A DNA stretch of 64,000 bases from Propionispora sp. 2/2-37 (GCF_001298735.1 NZ_CYSP01000016.1:29642-93641); one strand, 5' to 3'. Numbered from the stretch's first letter, positions 23,673 to 31,719 are shown. The notes: a model not told the origin generated them from the sequence alone. Translations and numbers: made by a program.

Positions 23673-25010
23673 ATGGCGACAACGGTTAACGTGACTTCAT
23701 CGCCAGGGAGCGCCTACACCTGGGGAACCGCCAGCTTTGCCTGGAACGATCCCGATGGCGGGAAAACCTGGGATACCGTTTATCCTGTCGGTTATACCTT
23801 GAGTGTGGGCGAAGGCTGGGCAACAGCGGATGCCTGGAACCAAGGATACAGCCTGAATCCGCGTGAGAACTGGCATGCGGCGGAACTGTGGTCACAGGCT
23901 TTTGCTCACAACAACAGCGAGGTATGGCGAATCAACGAAGGCTGGGCCGATATCTGGCTGCCCATGCTGCGTATTTTTGAAGGGTGGACAACGGTGGAAG
24001 CGCCTGTGAAATCCATGTCCATGCCCTTTGCCGAAGGCTGGATGACAGCGGAAACGGCTTGGCGGATGCCTAAAATTCTTAAAGCCGAGGACTGGGCGGC
24101 AGATGAGGCCATGAGCCGTGAGGTGATAAAGGTGAACCGCGAAGGCTGGGCAACAGCGGAATTGGCTTCCCGGCTGACAGCGAAGATCAGCCAGGAATTC
24201 TTCCAAGCTACCGACAACCAGCCGGTATGGAGCGTAATTCTTGCTGCACTTGAGGCATGGAGCGCCGCCGAGACCTATCATGAAATCACCGAGTTCAATT
24301 ACCGGGCGATAGAGCATATCGCCTGCGGGGAAACGTCGATGAATAACAGCAACAAACCATTTTTCGAGTCTTTCACCACGGCCGATTCCTATTCCCAGAA
24401 CGCAAGGAAAGGGCTCGGGGAATTGCTTGCGATCACGGAAGCCCAGAAAAACACCGCTCAGTTCCAGCGAATGCTTTTAGAAGCCTTACATACTGTGGAC
24501 GCCATCGCCAGCGTGTACCACCTCACGCAAGCGGAGGCGTTTTTTGTTGTCGAGGCCTATTTGCGAAACGCCAACGCCGTTCTAAGCGACATTGCCTTCG
24601 GTACAGGCGACCTTTCCCTGGAGGCCTTTCTGAACCTGAATTCGCCTGTCGGCTATACCCCGTTCACCAAGTTTGTTCCCGGCGAGCTGGAATACCAAAA
24701 AGCGCTCATTGCCCTTATTCTCACAGGACCTTTGACCACCGGCAGACCGCAGATTACCAACTGGCAGCTTACCGTGGACGTGCCTGACCAAAGAGACAGC
24801 GGAACATGCGCCATCCCGGCGGAAAACACCTTCGTTCCGTATAACGTGCGGTTTTTTGCACCTCCCGAGGTACTGGTCCAGCTTCGGGGCGGCAGCATCG
24901 GGACGCCGGATATTACCCGGATCACGGACGAAGGGTTTTATGTGCAGATTCAAGACAACGACGGCCAGCTTATTGCCGGGACAATTGTCTGGTCTGCCGA
25001 CGGCTATTAA
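23673..25010 (+). CDS. Repeat-containing tail fibre protein (E-G-W repeats)
   Basis: The 445-residue protein has a short N-terminal module (YTWGTASFAWND, residues 15-26) shared with the C-terminal part of the J protein. It is followed by a run of about eight to ten degenerate 18-residue repeats with consensus E-G/x-W-x-T-A-E (Trp at about 49, 67, 85, 105, 123, 141, 159; then Phe177, Trp196, Phe234). The C-terminal ~120 residues are a beta domain ending VWSADGY. A 20-base block is identical at 23811-23830 and 24141-24160. No enzymatic motif is seen; a structural or receptor-binding role is likely. Confidence 0.65.
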   Translation: MATTVNVTSSPGSAYTWGTASFAWNDPDGGKTWDTVYPVGYTLSVGEGWATADAWNQGYSLNPRENWHAAELWSQAFAHNNSEVWRINEGWADIWLPMLRIFEGWTTVEAPVKSMSMPFAEGWMTAETAWRMPKILKAEDWAADEAMSREVIKVNREGWATAELASRLTAKISQEFFQATDNQPVWSVILAALEAWSAAETYHEITEFNYRAIEHIACGETSMNNSNKPFFESFTTADSYSQNARKGLGELLAITEAQKNTAQFQRMLLEALHTVDAIASVYHLTQAEAFFVVEAYLRNANAVLSDIAFGTGDLSLEAFLNLNSPVGYTPFTKFVPGELEYQKALIALILTGPLTTGRPQITNWQLTVDVPDQRDSGTCAIPAENTFVPYNVRFFAPPEVLVQLRGGSIGTPDITRITDEGFYVQIQDNDGQLIAGTIVWSADGY

Positions 25011-25024
25011 AAGGGGAGATGCGA

Positions 25025-26434
25025 ATGCAGCAATTTGTAAATATCCAGAGTACGGAAACGCTGACCAACAGCCGCCAGGAAATACTGAATAATGATTTCA
25101 CGATCATGTCCTGCAATTCCGGCACTTCTTTCCCGACCACGAATCTTCAGGTCGGGATGCTTTGTTTTCGGACCGATTTAAACCAGATATTTGAGTTGAA
25201 AGATTTAACACCGACCTGGGTCTTAATTGCCGACCTGACTAAAACCTATACCAATAAGGAATATGTTGACTCCCAGGTTGCTGCCCGCCTTGCTTTAACC
25301 GGCGGCACGCTGACTGGGAATATGTATTTTGATGTCGCGGGTGCCGAAAAAGACATTATCTTTAGCGTAAGCGGCGCAAATAAGTGGGGCATTTACGGGA
25401 ACAACGGCGGTATCGGTCTGTATGACTGGGTTAACAACCGGAACGTCCTGCAATATAACCCCGTAAACAATAGTTTAAACACTGTCTCGACGCTCCAGGT
25501 TTCCGGGAATACCGTTTGGCACGCCGGTAACATGGGGACAGGAAGTGGTCTGAATGCTGACACTTTACAGGGATTAAATCCGGCAAACTTTCTTACCACA
25601 GGCGTTCCTATCGGCGGTATTATTCCGTGGACCACAAGCACTTCAATTCCTACTGGCTACTTGGAATGCAACGGGCAGGCGTTAAGCCGTACCGTTTATT
25701 CGGAATTGTTCGCGGTGATCGGCACGAATTACGGAGCTGGCGACGGTTCGACTACCTTTAACCTACCCGACCTGCGGGGCGAGTTTTTAAGAGGTTTTGA
25801 TAACAATCGAGGCATTGACGCAGGGCGTGCTATGGGAAGCTGGCAGGCCGACCTGTTCAAGAGCCATAACCACATTATGCCGTGGGGTGAAACGAAAAAT
25901 GTAACTACCCCTCCCTGGGGGTGGGCCGCTGGTTATGACGGAGACAATCAAAGGGGCTCCGGCAGTACGGATGCGAATAACTCCTGGTATTATACGTCTT
26001 CCACCGGCGGCGCGGAGACCCGCCCCCGCAACGTCGCCCTGATGTTCATCATCAAGGTGAAAAATGTGGTTGGGTCCGATCCAGCCGTGCTGAACGGCAA
26101 CGCCAACTATTTAGGCGGCGTTGCCGCTGACGGATACGCGCTGGCCAATCACACCCACCCGACGGGCGTGGTGACGATTCTTTCCGGCACCATCGCCCAT
26201 GGCGGCACGATTCCGCTACCCACCGGCTACACCCAGGCGCAATGCGCCTGGATTGTTTCGCCCTATAACTTCAATACGGCGGCATTTGACGTAAACGAAG
26301 GCGGTACTTGGCCAGGTTTCACCTTTCAGTGCTACGCCGACCCGACAACGAGGGTCGTGACGGCGACACACGGCTTTAACGTACAGAGCGCGCAGGCTTG
26401 CACCGCCTACTACATGATTATTGGGGTGAAATAA
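25025..26434 (+). CDS. Tail fibre with phage collar domain
   Basis: About 469 residues. The N-terminus resembles a fibre attachment region; a TGGTLTGNM motif near 95 and a 'HAGNMG' motif near 165 are typical of phage fibre repeats. A tail-collar domain follows (PIGGIIPWTTSTSIPTGYLE near 197 and FNLPDLRGEFLRGFD near 240), with the metal-binding-like SHNHIM near 279. The C-terminus is a beta domain. Start at ATG 25025 gives good spacing from GGGGAG. This is the likely receptor-binding fibre. Confidence 0.87.
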   Translation: MQQFVNIQSTETLTNSRQEILNNDFTIMSCNSGTSFPTTNLQVGMLCFRTDLNQIFELKDLTPTWVLIADLTKTYTNKEYVDSQVAARLALTGGTLTGNMYFDVAGAEKDIIFSVSGANKWGIYGNNGGIGLYDWVNNRNVLQYNPVNNSLNTVSTLQVSGNTVWHAGNMGTGSGLNADTLQGLNPANFLTTGVPIGGIIPWTTSTSIPTGYLECNGQALSRTVYSELFAVIGTNYGAGDGSTTFNLPDLRGEFLRGFDNNRGIDAGRAMGSWQADLFKSHNHIMPWGETKNVTTPPWGWAAGYDGDNQRGSGSTDANNSWYYTSSTGGAETRPRNVALMFIIKVKNVVGSDPAVLNGNANYLGGVAADGYALANHTHPTGVVTILSGTIAHGGTIPLPTGYTQAQCAWIVSPYNFNTAAFDVNEGGTWPGFTFQCYADPTTRVVTATHGFNVQSAQACTAYYMIIGVK

Positions 26435-26435
26435 T

Positions 26436-26882
26436 TTGAAATACTTTTTTGACGCCAACGGCCTTTGCAAAGGCGGGGCCATTATCATTCAGAACCCTCA
26501 AAATGACGATCCGCCGCTAGGAACATTTGCCTGGGGCAGCAACCCCTTTGCTGCCAAAATAGACGGTTCGGCCGGTTATGATCCCTACAATGTGGTGAAT
26601 GAAAGCGGCGCGCTCCGCAACAGGAATACGTTTACCCTTGTTGGCGACAGCACGACCAATACAGGAGCAGTCAAGTTTCACGTTTCGTCAGTATCGTACT
26701 ACCCCGCCAGAGTGTTAGTAAATAGCGTCGCTTATGTCCTTAACAGTACAAGTCCCCTGGAGGTTGGGGGCTTTGCAGCGGGGGCCGCGGTTACGGTTGC
26801 GCCAAACAGCAACTATTCAACAGGGAATACGTTAACGCTGTACGCGTACGACCCGTGTAGCTGTTCTTGCTGCAACGGGTAA
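26436..26882 (+). CDS. Virion-like protein with cysteine-rich C-terminal tail; candidate maturase substrate
   Basis: A TTG start at 26436 follows TTGGGGTG. The 148-residue product is beta-rich (many Val, Ser, Gly, Tyr), like a fibre tip or decoration domain. It ends in DPCSCSCCNG, four of the last eight residues being cysteine, although the rest of the protein has only one cysteine (residue 11). It ends 22 bases before the radical SAM/SPASM gene. A short, exposed cysteine tail right next to such a maturase is the arrangement of ribosomally made, post-translationally modified peptides, here attached to a phage protein. Metal binding by the tail is an alternative. Function is not known. Confidence 0.7.
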   Translation: MKYFFDANGLCKGGAIIIQNPQNDDPPLGTFAWGSNPFAAKIDGSAGYDPYNVVNESGALRNRNTFTLVGDSTTNTGAVKFHVSSVSYYPARVLVNSVAYVLNSTSPLEVGGFAAGAAVTVAPNSNYSTGNTLTLYAYDPCSCSCCNG

Positions 26883-26904
26883 TTTTATTTTAGGGAGAAA
26901 ACAA

Positions 26905-28056
26905 ATGATAAGTGCTCCAAGATATTCATTCAAGGAGGGGCTGTTCTTTGCCCCTCCCTACAGAAAATATACCTTCCTGGTGACGGACGACTGTAACCTA
27001 GAGTGTCAATATTGCTACGAAAAATATAAAGCCCCTAATAGCATGTCATGGGAAGTGGCCAGGAAATTTATCGACCAAATCTTTGCAAAAGATATTCATA
27101 CCCATCCTTTTCCCGAGACGACTTTTGGCTTCTGCGGCGGCGAAACCTTGCTGAAAGCGGACTTAATCGATCAATGCATTACTTATATCAAAGAAAAAAT
27201 TGCCGAGGGCGGAGGCGAACAAAACTTCAAACCGATCCGCTACAAGCTGGTAACGAATGGCACCTTGTTTGGCGATGCTAAAGTGAGGAAGCTATTTGAA
27301 AACCATCGAATCGAATGCGGCGTTTCTATCGACGGCCTGCCTGCAACCCATAACAAACTGCGCTGCAATTCTTACGACAGGATCGCCCCGCAGGTCGAAT
27401 GGTGGAAATCGACACAGGACGGCCGTGCTACGGCGATGGTTACCGTATCGAGCGAAAATGTGAGCGATTTGGCAAAAGGCATCCGGCATTTAGTCGAGGA
27501 TTTGGGGATTTATAATCTATCGCTATCCATTGTCTTTGACGACGAGAATTGGCGGCTAGATCAATACACCGAGATATTTTACGCCCAACTCATCGAAATC
27601 GCTAATCTTATGCTGCAGTCCGAGTACTTTTCCAAGGTATGGTGCAATGCCTTTGATATTGGTTCGTTCATGCCGGTGCATGACCGCTACCCTGCTTGCC
27701 CGTCCACAAAGACAGGACTTTCGGTGGACTATACCGGCAAGCTGTACGTTTGCTTCCGGTTCAAAAATCCCGAAATGCGCCGGGACTTCAGTGTCGGCGA
27801 CGTGGATAGCTGGATTGATGAAAGCAAGATGGCGGTATTTCAAAACTGTACGACTAGCAACATACAAGGTTTTGAGGATTGTGCTACGTGCGATATAGGC
27901 AGCGGCTGCAAGCGGTGCCCGGCATTAAACGCTGAAAAGAACGGTGGTTTATACTGCGGAACCATTAACCTTTGTAAAGTACACCATGCTCGCTTTTTTG
28001 CCACGCAATACCTCATAAAACGGAGGGAAGAAATATGGCGGCAAGCCCACAAATAA
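26905..28056 (+). CDS. Radical SAM/SPASM peptide or protein maturase
   Basis: The 383-residue enzyme has the radical SAM cluster motif CNLECQYC (Cys 30, 34, 37), a SAM-binding FCGGET near residue 76, and a SPASM-type C-terminus: a Cys at about 265, then TGKLYVC, and CATCDIGSGCKRC with a later C...LCKVHHA near 355-370. These should hold two auxiliary 4Fe-4S clusters. The final motif order resembles CXXX-repeat-target maturases as I recall them. An AGGGAGA site precedes the ATG. It lies between fibre genes and lysis genes and probably modifies a virion protein, most simply the adjacent cysteine-tailed one. A host-peptide target is possible. Confidence 0.85.
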   Translation: MISAPRYSFKEGLFFAPPYRKYTFLVTDDCNLECQYCYEKYKAPNSMSWEVARKFIDQIFAKDIHTHPFPETTFGFCGGETLLKADLIDQCITYIKEKIAEGGGEQNFKPIRYKLVTNGTLFGDAKVRKLFENHRIECGVSIDGLPATHNKLRCNSYDRIAPQVEWWKSTQDGRATAMVTVSSENVSDLAKGIRHLVEDLGIYNLSLSIVFDDENWRLDQYTEIFYAQLIEIANLMLQSEYFSKVWCNAFDIGSFMPVHDRYPACPSTKTGLSVDYTGKLYVCFRFKNPEMRRDFSVGDVDSWIDESKMAVFQNCTTSNIQGFEDCATCDIGSGCKRCPALNAEKNGGLYCGTINLCKVHHARFFATQYLIKRREEIWRQAHK

Positions 28057-28457
28057 TCAATCGCCTGGCCTGTCAGGACAAAGACGGTATTATTCAGTAT
28101 CTTACCGCTGCCGGGCAGGTACAGGATAACGCCGCAGCACAGAATCAGTGGTTCGATGACATGAACCGGGTGCGACAGACCTTGCCCATGGTTTTAAATC
28201 TGGATGAATTGCTGGCGATCTGCGAAGCTGTGTTAACGGCTTATCCCAAGGCCAACAACGCCCTTTTCCAAAGAGCCATTATTTTAAATGATAAAGGCGA
28301 GTATCAGGATGCGTTAACTATCATCAATCAAATCTATCCTTTAATGACCGGCGGGAAGAAACCTGCCCTGTTTCTGAAAGTGCAGCTATTGAAATGTCTG
28401 GGCGCTCCTGTATCTGAAATCAATGATGTCTTAACGGAATTGGAGGGGTTGGGATGA
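28035..28457 (+). CDS. TPR-like helical protein next to the maturase
   Basis: The 140-residue protein is all-helical with a repeat-like section (LFQRAIILNDKGEYQDALTII, shown by NDKGEYQDAL near residue 83) that reads as one or two tetratricopeptide units. It overlaps the radical SAM gene by 22 bases and the next gene by 4, so the four genes are translationally linked. TPR-like proteins commonly bind peptide substrates, so a substrate-recognition or chaperone role for the maturase is plausible but unproven. Confidence 0.6.
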   Translation: MAASPQIINRLACQDKDGIIQYLTAAGQVQDNAAAQNQWFDDMNRVRQTLPMVLNLDELLAICEAVLTAYPKANNALFQRAIILNDKGEYQDALTIINQIYPLMTGGKKPALFLKVQLLKCLGAPVSEINDVLTELEGLG

Positions 28458-28861
28458 TTGAAAAAGTTTGCTGGTATATCGTAAAGGGCGATAAGGTGAT
28501 GGCGGTATCGCTTGCCCAGCCTTGTGCCGTGGATGCTGCTGCCAGGGGTGAAACGGTAATCAAAAGCAATTGGTATGAGGATAACTTGCTTCTTATTAAG
28601 TCGGTAGACGAGGCGGGTAATGTACAGTTAAAACATGTTGTGACCGGGGAAATCGAAAAGGCCGCTGCCGATTTAATCAGAGTTCATATTAAGAGTGAAA
28701 CTTTCACAGGCAGCGCCAAGCTCAATGTCCTGGGCACGCTTGTAGATAAAAAAGTCGGGGAAGTACTGGAAATCGAAACTTTGCCCAATTATCCGCTTGT
28801 GGTTAGTTTTGAGCCTTCCCAGGAATATGTCGGAGTAATAAAGGAGGTTCATCGTGCCTAA
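28454..28861 (+). CDS. Unknown beta-rich protein in the maturase operon (135 aa)
   Basis: The ATG overlaps the preceding TGA. The protein is beta-rich with two similar halves by eye, begins IEKVCWYIVKGDKVMAV and has no membrane segment. A GSAKLNVLG region lies near residue 87. It does not match a family I recognise. Position between the TPR-like gene and the lysis genes suggests either a further virion part or an accessory to the maturase. Confidence 0.55.
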   Translation: MIEKVCWYIVKGDKVMAVSLAQPCAVDAAARGETVIKSNWYEDNLLLIKSVDEAGNVQLKHVVTGEIEKAAADLIRVHIKSETFTGSAKLNVLGTLVDKKVGEVLEIETLPNYPLVVSFEPSQEYVGVIKEVHRA

Positions 28862-29072
28862 AGCCATTCTAAACGGCGGAAAAATTGTGATGGTTAAAAC
28901 GGCGGGAGACGTTATTAACGAATATGCCGATATGATTATGCAAGTCCGAAATGATTATCTTGACGCTCAGATTTTATTGGAAGGAAAGCCTGACGAAATC
29001 GAAAAAGCACGGCTGGCGTATAAAGCGGTTTTGATGCGACGGCAAAAAGAATTGGATAATGTAGCTGAATGA
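28854..29072 (+). CDS. Small helical phage protein (72 aa)
   Basis: A GTG start at 28854 follows AAGGAGG. After a short beta start (AILNGGKIVMVK) the product is a single long charged helix ending RRQKELDNVAE. Small helical proteins of this kind often precede the holin in Firmicute prophages. It overlaps the previous gene by 8 bases. Function unknown. Confidence 0.55.
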   Translation: MPKAILNGGKIVMVKTAGDVINEYADMIMQVRNDYLDAQILLEGKPDEIEKARLAYKAVLMRRQKELDNVAE

Positions 29073-29118
29073 CGATTTATCAGACGCGTAGGCATCCATT
29101 TTTATGGAGGTGTAAGTG

Positions 29119-29310
29119 ATGGTACAGCCTGAAAGGGTTTGCATGGAACACAGCGGCCAGTGCAAAGCGATTGCTACTCTGGAGAAGAACGATGAGGACA
29201 TCTTTACCAGGCTCCGCGCGCTGGAAATAGCCGTTTGGAAGGCAGCCGGGGCGACCGGAGTAATTACAGGCATCGTGGTCGTTGTCATTCAGAAGGTGCT
29301 GTTCAAATGA
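29119..29310 (+). CDS. Holin-associated protein (XhlA-like)
   Basis: The 63-residue protein has a helical soluble N-terminus (LEKNDEDIFTRLRALE) and one C-terminal membrane helix (ATGVITGIVVVVIQKVL), the layout of haemolysin XhlA-type proteins. ATG 29119 follows GGAGGTG. It overlaps the next membrane protein by 4 bases, and both precede the endolysin, so they should form the lysis membrane pair. Confidence 0.75.
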   Translation: MVQPERVCMEHSGQCKAIATLEKNDEDIFTRLRALEIAVWKAAGATGVITGIVVVVIQKVLFK

Positions 29311-29552
29311 TGAAGCGATGGTTTTCTTTCCTGCACGATAACTGGGTGGGTGTTATCCTGACGATGACGCTCATCTTGTTTTTTGTCTATCTGTATGCCT
29401 TTTTCCGCAACGGCGAGGGCGGTGCCCACTTTGACCTTGTGAGCTGCTGGACCGGAGTCGGTGCGATCGCGACCGCTGCGGCAGCCGGATGGGGCAAGTG
29501 GGTAGTTGACAGTAAGTACAATAGTGTCGGTGGACAAAAACCGGATCAGTAA
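29307..29552 (+). CDS. Putative holin
   Basis: The 81-residue protein has two hydrophobic helices (about 15-33 and 50-62) separated by a short charged loop, and a polar C-terminal tail, consistent with a class II holin. It is coupled to the XhlA-like gene by an ATGA overlap and lies 50 bases upstream of the endolysin. It should make the inner-membrane lesion at lysis. Confidence 0.7.
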   Translation: MMKRWFSFLHDNWVGVILTMTLILFFVYLYAFFRNGEGGAHFDLVSCWTGVGAIATAAAAGWGKWVVDSKYNSVGGQKPDQ

Positions 29553-29602
29553 CCAAAACGCTCCATGAGTTAATAAAATGAAAGCGAAGGGGCTGATAAT
29601 AA

Positions 29603-30184
29603 GTGAAAGGTATTGATGTAAGTTATCATAATGGTGATGTAGACTGGCAAGCAGTAGTCGATGCCGGATGCGATTTTGTTATAATCCGGCTGGGCTATGG
29701 GATTCGTCACCTTGACCCCAAATTTGCGGATAACGTAAATGGGGCTCTGCCGGCCGGGCTTAAAATTGGTGTGTATTACTACAGCTACGCGCTTAATGTT
29801 GAAGATGCCAAAGCTGAGGCGCAGTTCGTGCAGGAAGTTTTACAAGAATATGGGGTAAATCCGGAGCTTGGTATTTGGTATGACATGGAGGACGCTGATG
29901 GTTATAAGGAACGTAACGGTATGCCAGACAATCAAACCATTACGGATATGTGCTCCGCCTTTATCTGTGCGCTTAATGAAGCAGGTTATTCGCATGTTGG
30001 CATTTATGCTTCCTATTCGTGGCTGACAAGCAAAATTGACACTTCCCAGTTAGCCGATTATGTTCCGTATTGGAATGCACAATGGGGGAACAGTAACGAT
30101 TTTCCGGCCGCAAAAATGTGGCAGTTTACGGATTGCTTAGATATAGGTGGCCAGACTTTTGACGGCAATGAGTATTACGGATAA
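29603..30184 (+). CDS. Endolysin, GH25 lysozyme
   Basis: The 193-residue protein is one GH25 domain: KGIDVSYHNGDVDW at the N-terminus with Asp5, the catalytic pair in YDMED (Asp94, Glu96) and the C-terminal WQFTD strand. It hydrolyses the beta-1,4 bond between N-acetylmuramic acid and N-acetylglucosamine. There is no signal peptide, so it depends on the upstream holin, and no separate wall-binding domain, which suits a thin diderm wall. GTG start at 29603 after AAGGGG. Confidence 0.92.
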   Translation: MKGIDVSYHNGDVDWQAVVDAGCDFVIIRLGYGIRHLDPKFADNVNGALPAGLKIGVYYYSYALNVEDAKAEAQFVQEVLQEYGVNPELGIWYDMEDADGYKERNGMPDNQTITDMCSAFICALNEAGYSHVGIYASYSWLTSKIDTSQLADYVPYWNAQWGNSNDFPAAKMWQFTDCLDIGGQTFDGNEYYG

Positions 30185-30193
30185 GGGTTCTAT

Positions 30194-30226
30194 AAAGGCG
30201 GCTCAAGAGAGTCGCTTTATTTTTTG
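30194..30226 (+). terminator. Terminator after endolysin
   Basis: The stem AAAGgCGGCTC / GAGTCGCTTT has one bulge and one wobble pair and runs into ATTTTTTG. It sits 9 bases after the endolysin stop. Confidence 0.55.
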
Positions 30227-30245
30227 AAAAAATGGAGGAATGAAA

Positions 30246-30578
30246 ATGTCGGACGAACAAAACGTACAATCCCAAGGAACTACCCAGGATGCCGCGCCGA
30301 CTATAACGACGCCGGTGCAAAACGATGTCGCCAGGTTTAAAACGGCTATTGCGGCTTTGGAGGAAGCCAGTAAAGACCTTTTCCAAGATGAAATTGCGGC
30401 TCTCAAACAGAAACTGGTAAGCCTGGAGGAAAAAGCGAAAGCTGAGGCGGCCGCTGCCGTGGCGGAAGCGGTGCAGGCTGAGCAAACGTTTTTGCAAAAA
30501 TATGGACAATCTGCTGTACATTTAATCGAGATTGTCGCATTGGCCACGATCTTGTTAAAGCTGTTCGGGGTGATATGA
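30246..30578 (+). CDS. Coiled-coil protein with C-terminal membrane anchor
   Basis: About 110 residues: a polar Thr/Gln-rich N-terminus, a long Ala/Glu/Lys coiled coil (about 35-85) and a C-terminal hydrophobic helix (HLIEIVALATILLKLFGV). ATG 30246 is 7 bases after GGAGG; the ATG at 30240 is too close to it. With the next gene it follows the endolysin, so an envelope role in lysis or exclusion is plausible. No family recognised. Confidence 0.6.
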   Translation: MSDEQNVQSQGTTQDAAPTITTPVQNDVARFKTAIAALEEASKDLFQDEIAALKQKLVSLEEKAKAEAAAAVAEAVQAEQTFLQKYGQSAVHLIEIVALATILLKLFGVI

Positions 30579-30580
30579 TC

Positions 30581-31264
30581 ATGATCTCCACCTGGATCGA
30601 TAAGCACGTCAGGGCGCTTTTTTATATTGCCTTGGCGTTAATGATTGCGATGGCCGGGATATTAGTCTGGGACAAGCTTCATCCGCGAGCGCCGGTGACG
30701 TTCGAGAGCCAGGAGGAAGCAACGACGTCGGCCGGAGTGGAAAAGGCGGCCAACGCCGCCCAGGCTCCCGTTACGTCGGCTCAAGCCGCTACGATAGCGA
30801 ATGAGATTAAAAAAGATGAAGATAAGCCGCCGGATGTTGTGGTACAGACCACCGGGGCAAAGCTGAAAGATACAATTAAGACGGAATTGCAAAAGTCCGG
30901 CGGCCAGTTTGCCATTGTTACCGAACCCAAGAGGGACTCGACTGGTGCGGTGCCGTTTTCGGTGCTTGGTAAAACGCCAACCGCCGCGCCGTTAACAACC
31001 ACCTTGATCACTGGCGGCACAATGCTGCCCAACACGCCAGTGACGTTGAACCAGTACAATATAAAAGCGTACCCTGAGCGATTGATTCAGGTCGGCGGCA
31101 GTTATCAAGAAGTGTTCGCCGCCTATAGCTGGAAGGTCAGCGTCCCTAAGCTCCCGCTTGTCGCACCACATGGTGATGTCGGGTACTTGGGAATTTACGG
31201 ACATGCAAACATTGACCATCCGGACATGTCGAGAATCGGAATCATGCTGACCATACCGAAATAA
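30581..31264 (+). CDS. Membrane-anchored protein after the lysis cassette
   Basis: About 227 residues with one N-terminal membrane helix (ALFYIALALMIAMAGILVW, about 10-28) followed by an Ala/Glu-rich linker and a C-terminal beta domain ending RIGIMLTIPK, which should face outward or into the periplasm. It overlaps or abuts the previous gene; ATG 30575 is the alternative start. In a diderm host a spanin-like or superinfection-related role could be considered, but no spanin motif or lipobox is seen. A strong terminator follows. Confidence 0.6.
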   Translation: MISTWIDKHVRALFYIALALMIAMAGILVWDKLHPRAPVTFESQEEATTSAGVEKAANAAQAPVTSAQAATIANEIKKDEDKPPDVVVQTTGAKLKDTIKTELQKSGGQFAIVTEPKRDSTGAVPFSVLGKTPTAAPLTTTLITGGTMLPNTPVTLNQYNIKAYPERLIQVGGSYQEVFAAYSWKVSVPKLPLVAPHGDVGYLGIYGHANIDHPDMSRIGIMLTIPK

Positions 31265-31271
31265 AAATGAA

Positions 31272-31315
31272 CCAAAGCCCCCGCAGTCATTTTAATCTAA
31301 CTGCGGGGGCTTTGG
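31272..31315 (+). terminator. Strong terminator ending the late operon
   Basis: A perfect 16-bp stem (CCAAAGCCCCCGCAGT and its complement) around a 12-base loop ends the long rightward late transcript. Confidence 0.8.
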
Positions 31316-31339
31316 TTACTCAAAAACGGAGGAATTGCG

Positions 31340-31477
31340 ATGTTAGTACCTGAAAAAGCAGCCGTGGATTACTTGATCAGCCGCTATCTGCTAAAACAGC
31401 TCTTGGCTAAAGGGTTGATTACCCATGAGGAGTTTGAGCGGATTGATGCGGAGAACAAGAAAAGTTTTGCCCGGTAA
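31340..31477 (+). CDS. Small SHOCT-like protein (45 aa)
   Basis: ATG 31340 follows CGGAGGAA. The peptide contains LLKQLLAKGLITHEEFERI, the typical short helix-turn-helix of SHOCT-type domains, which are often found as tiny proteins upstream of serine recombinases in Firmicute prophages. No catalytic role is expected; it may be an oligomerisation adaptor. Confidence 0.6.
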   Translation: MLVPEKAAVDYLISRYLLKQLLAKGLITHEEFERIDAENKKSFAR

Positions 31478-31605
31478 CCTACTATTGCTTGCTATACGGC
31501 ACAAGCGGAGTTACCATATCTAATAACAAGGATGGTGACGGTGCAGGCAGACAAGGTTTAAGCATTGCAGTAACGGGAGAGACGAATCGTATGGTAGGAT
31601 AAAGT

Positions 31606-31643
31606 GAATGCCAGAGAACTTCTCTGGCATTCCAGGACTTTTT
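31606..31643 (+). terminator. Hairpin terminator after the SHOCT-like gene
   Basis: GAATGCCAGAG and CTCTGGCATTC form a perfect 11-bp stem, followed by CAGGACTTTTT. The 130 bases between the small gene and this hairpin carry no supported gene. Confidence 0.6.
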
Positions 31644-31689
31644 AATATAGGAGTGTTTTTGATTGGCACACTTCTAGCGAAGAGAAAGG

Positions 31690-31719
31690 TTGCCAATTAA
31701 AAGGGAATATTGGTATAAT
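31690..31719 (+). promoter_or_regulatory. SigA-type promoter for the diguanylate cyclase gene
   Basis: TTGCCA at 31690-31695 and a consensus TATAAT at 31714-31719 are 18 bases apart. It lies after a terminator and about 100 bases upstream of the cyclase start, so that gene can be expressed in the lysogen independently of the late operon. Confidence 0.55.

Noticed and set aside
23673..24400. Repeated DNA that could suggest a CRISPR or tandem array
   Set aside because: The repeats are in frame, degenerate and code for the E-G-W protein repeats; there are no spacers or cas genes. No CRISPR array was seen anywhere.
31474..31604. Open stretch in one frame after the SHOCT-like gene that reads like the end of a fibre or tail protein
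   Set aside because: No start signal or upstream continuation; at most a tiny gene remnant.
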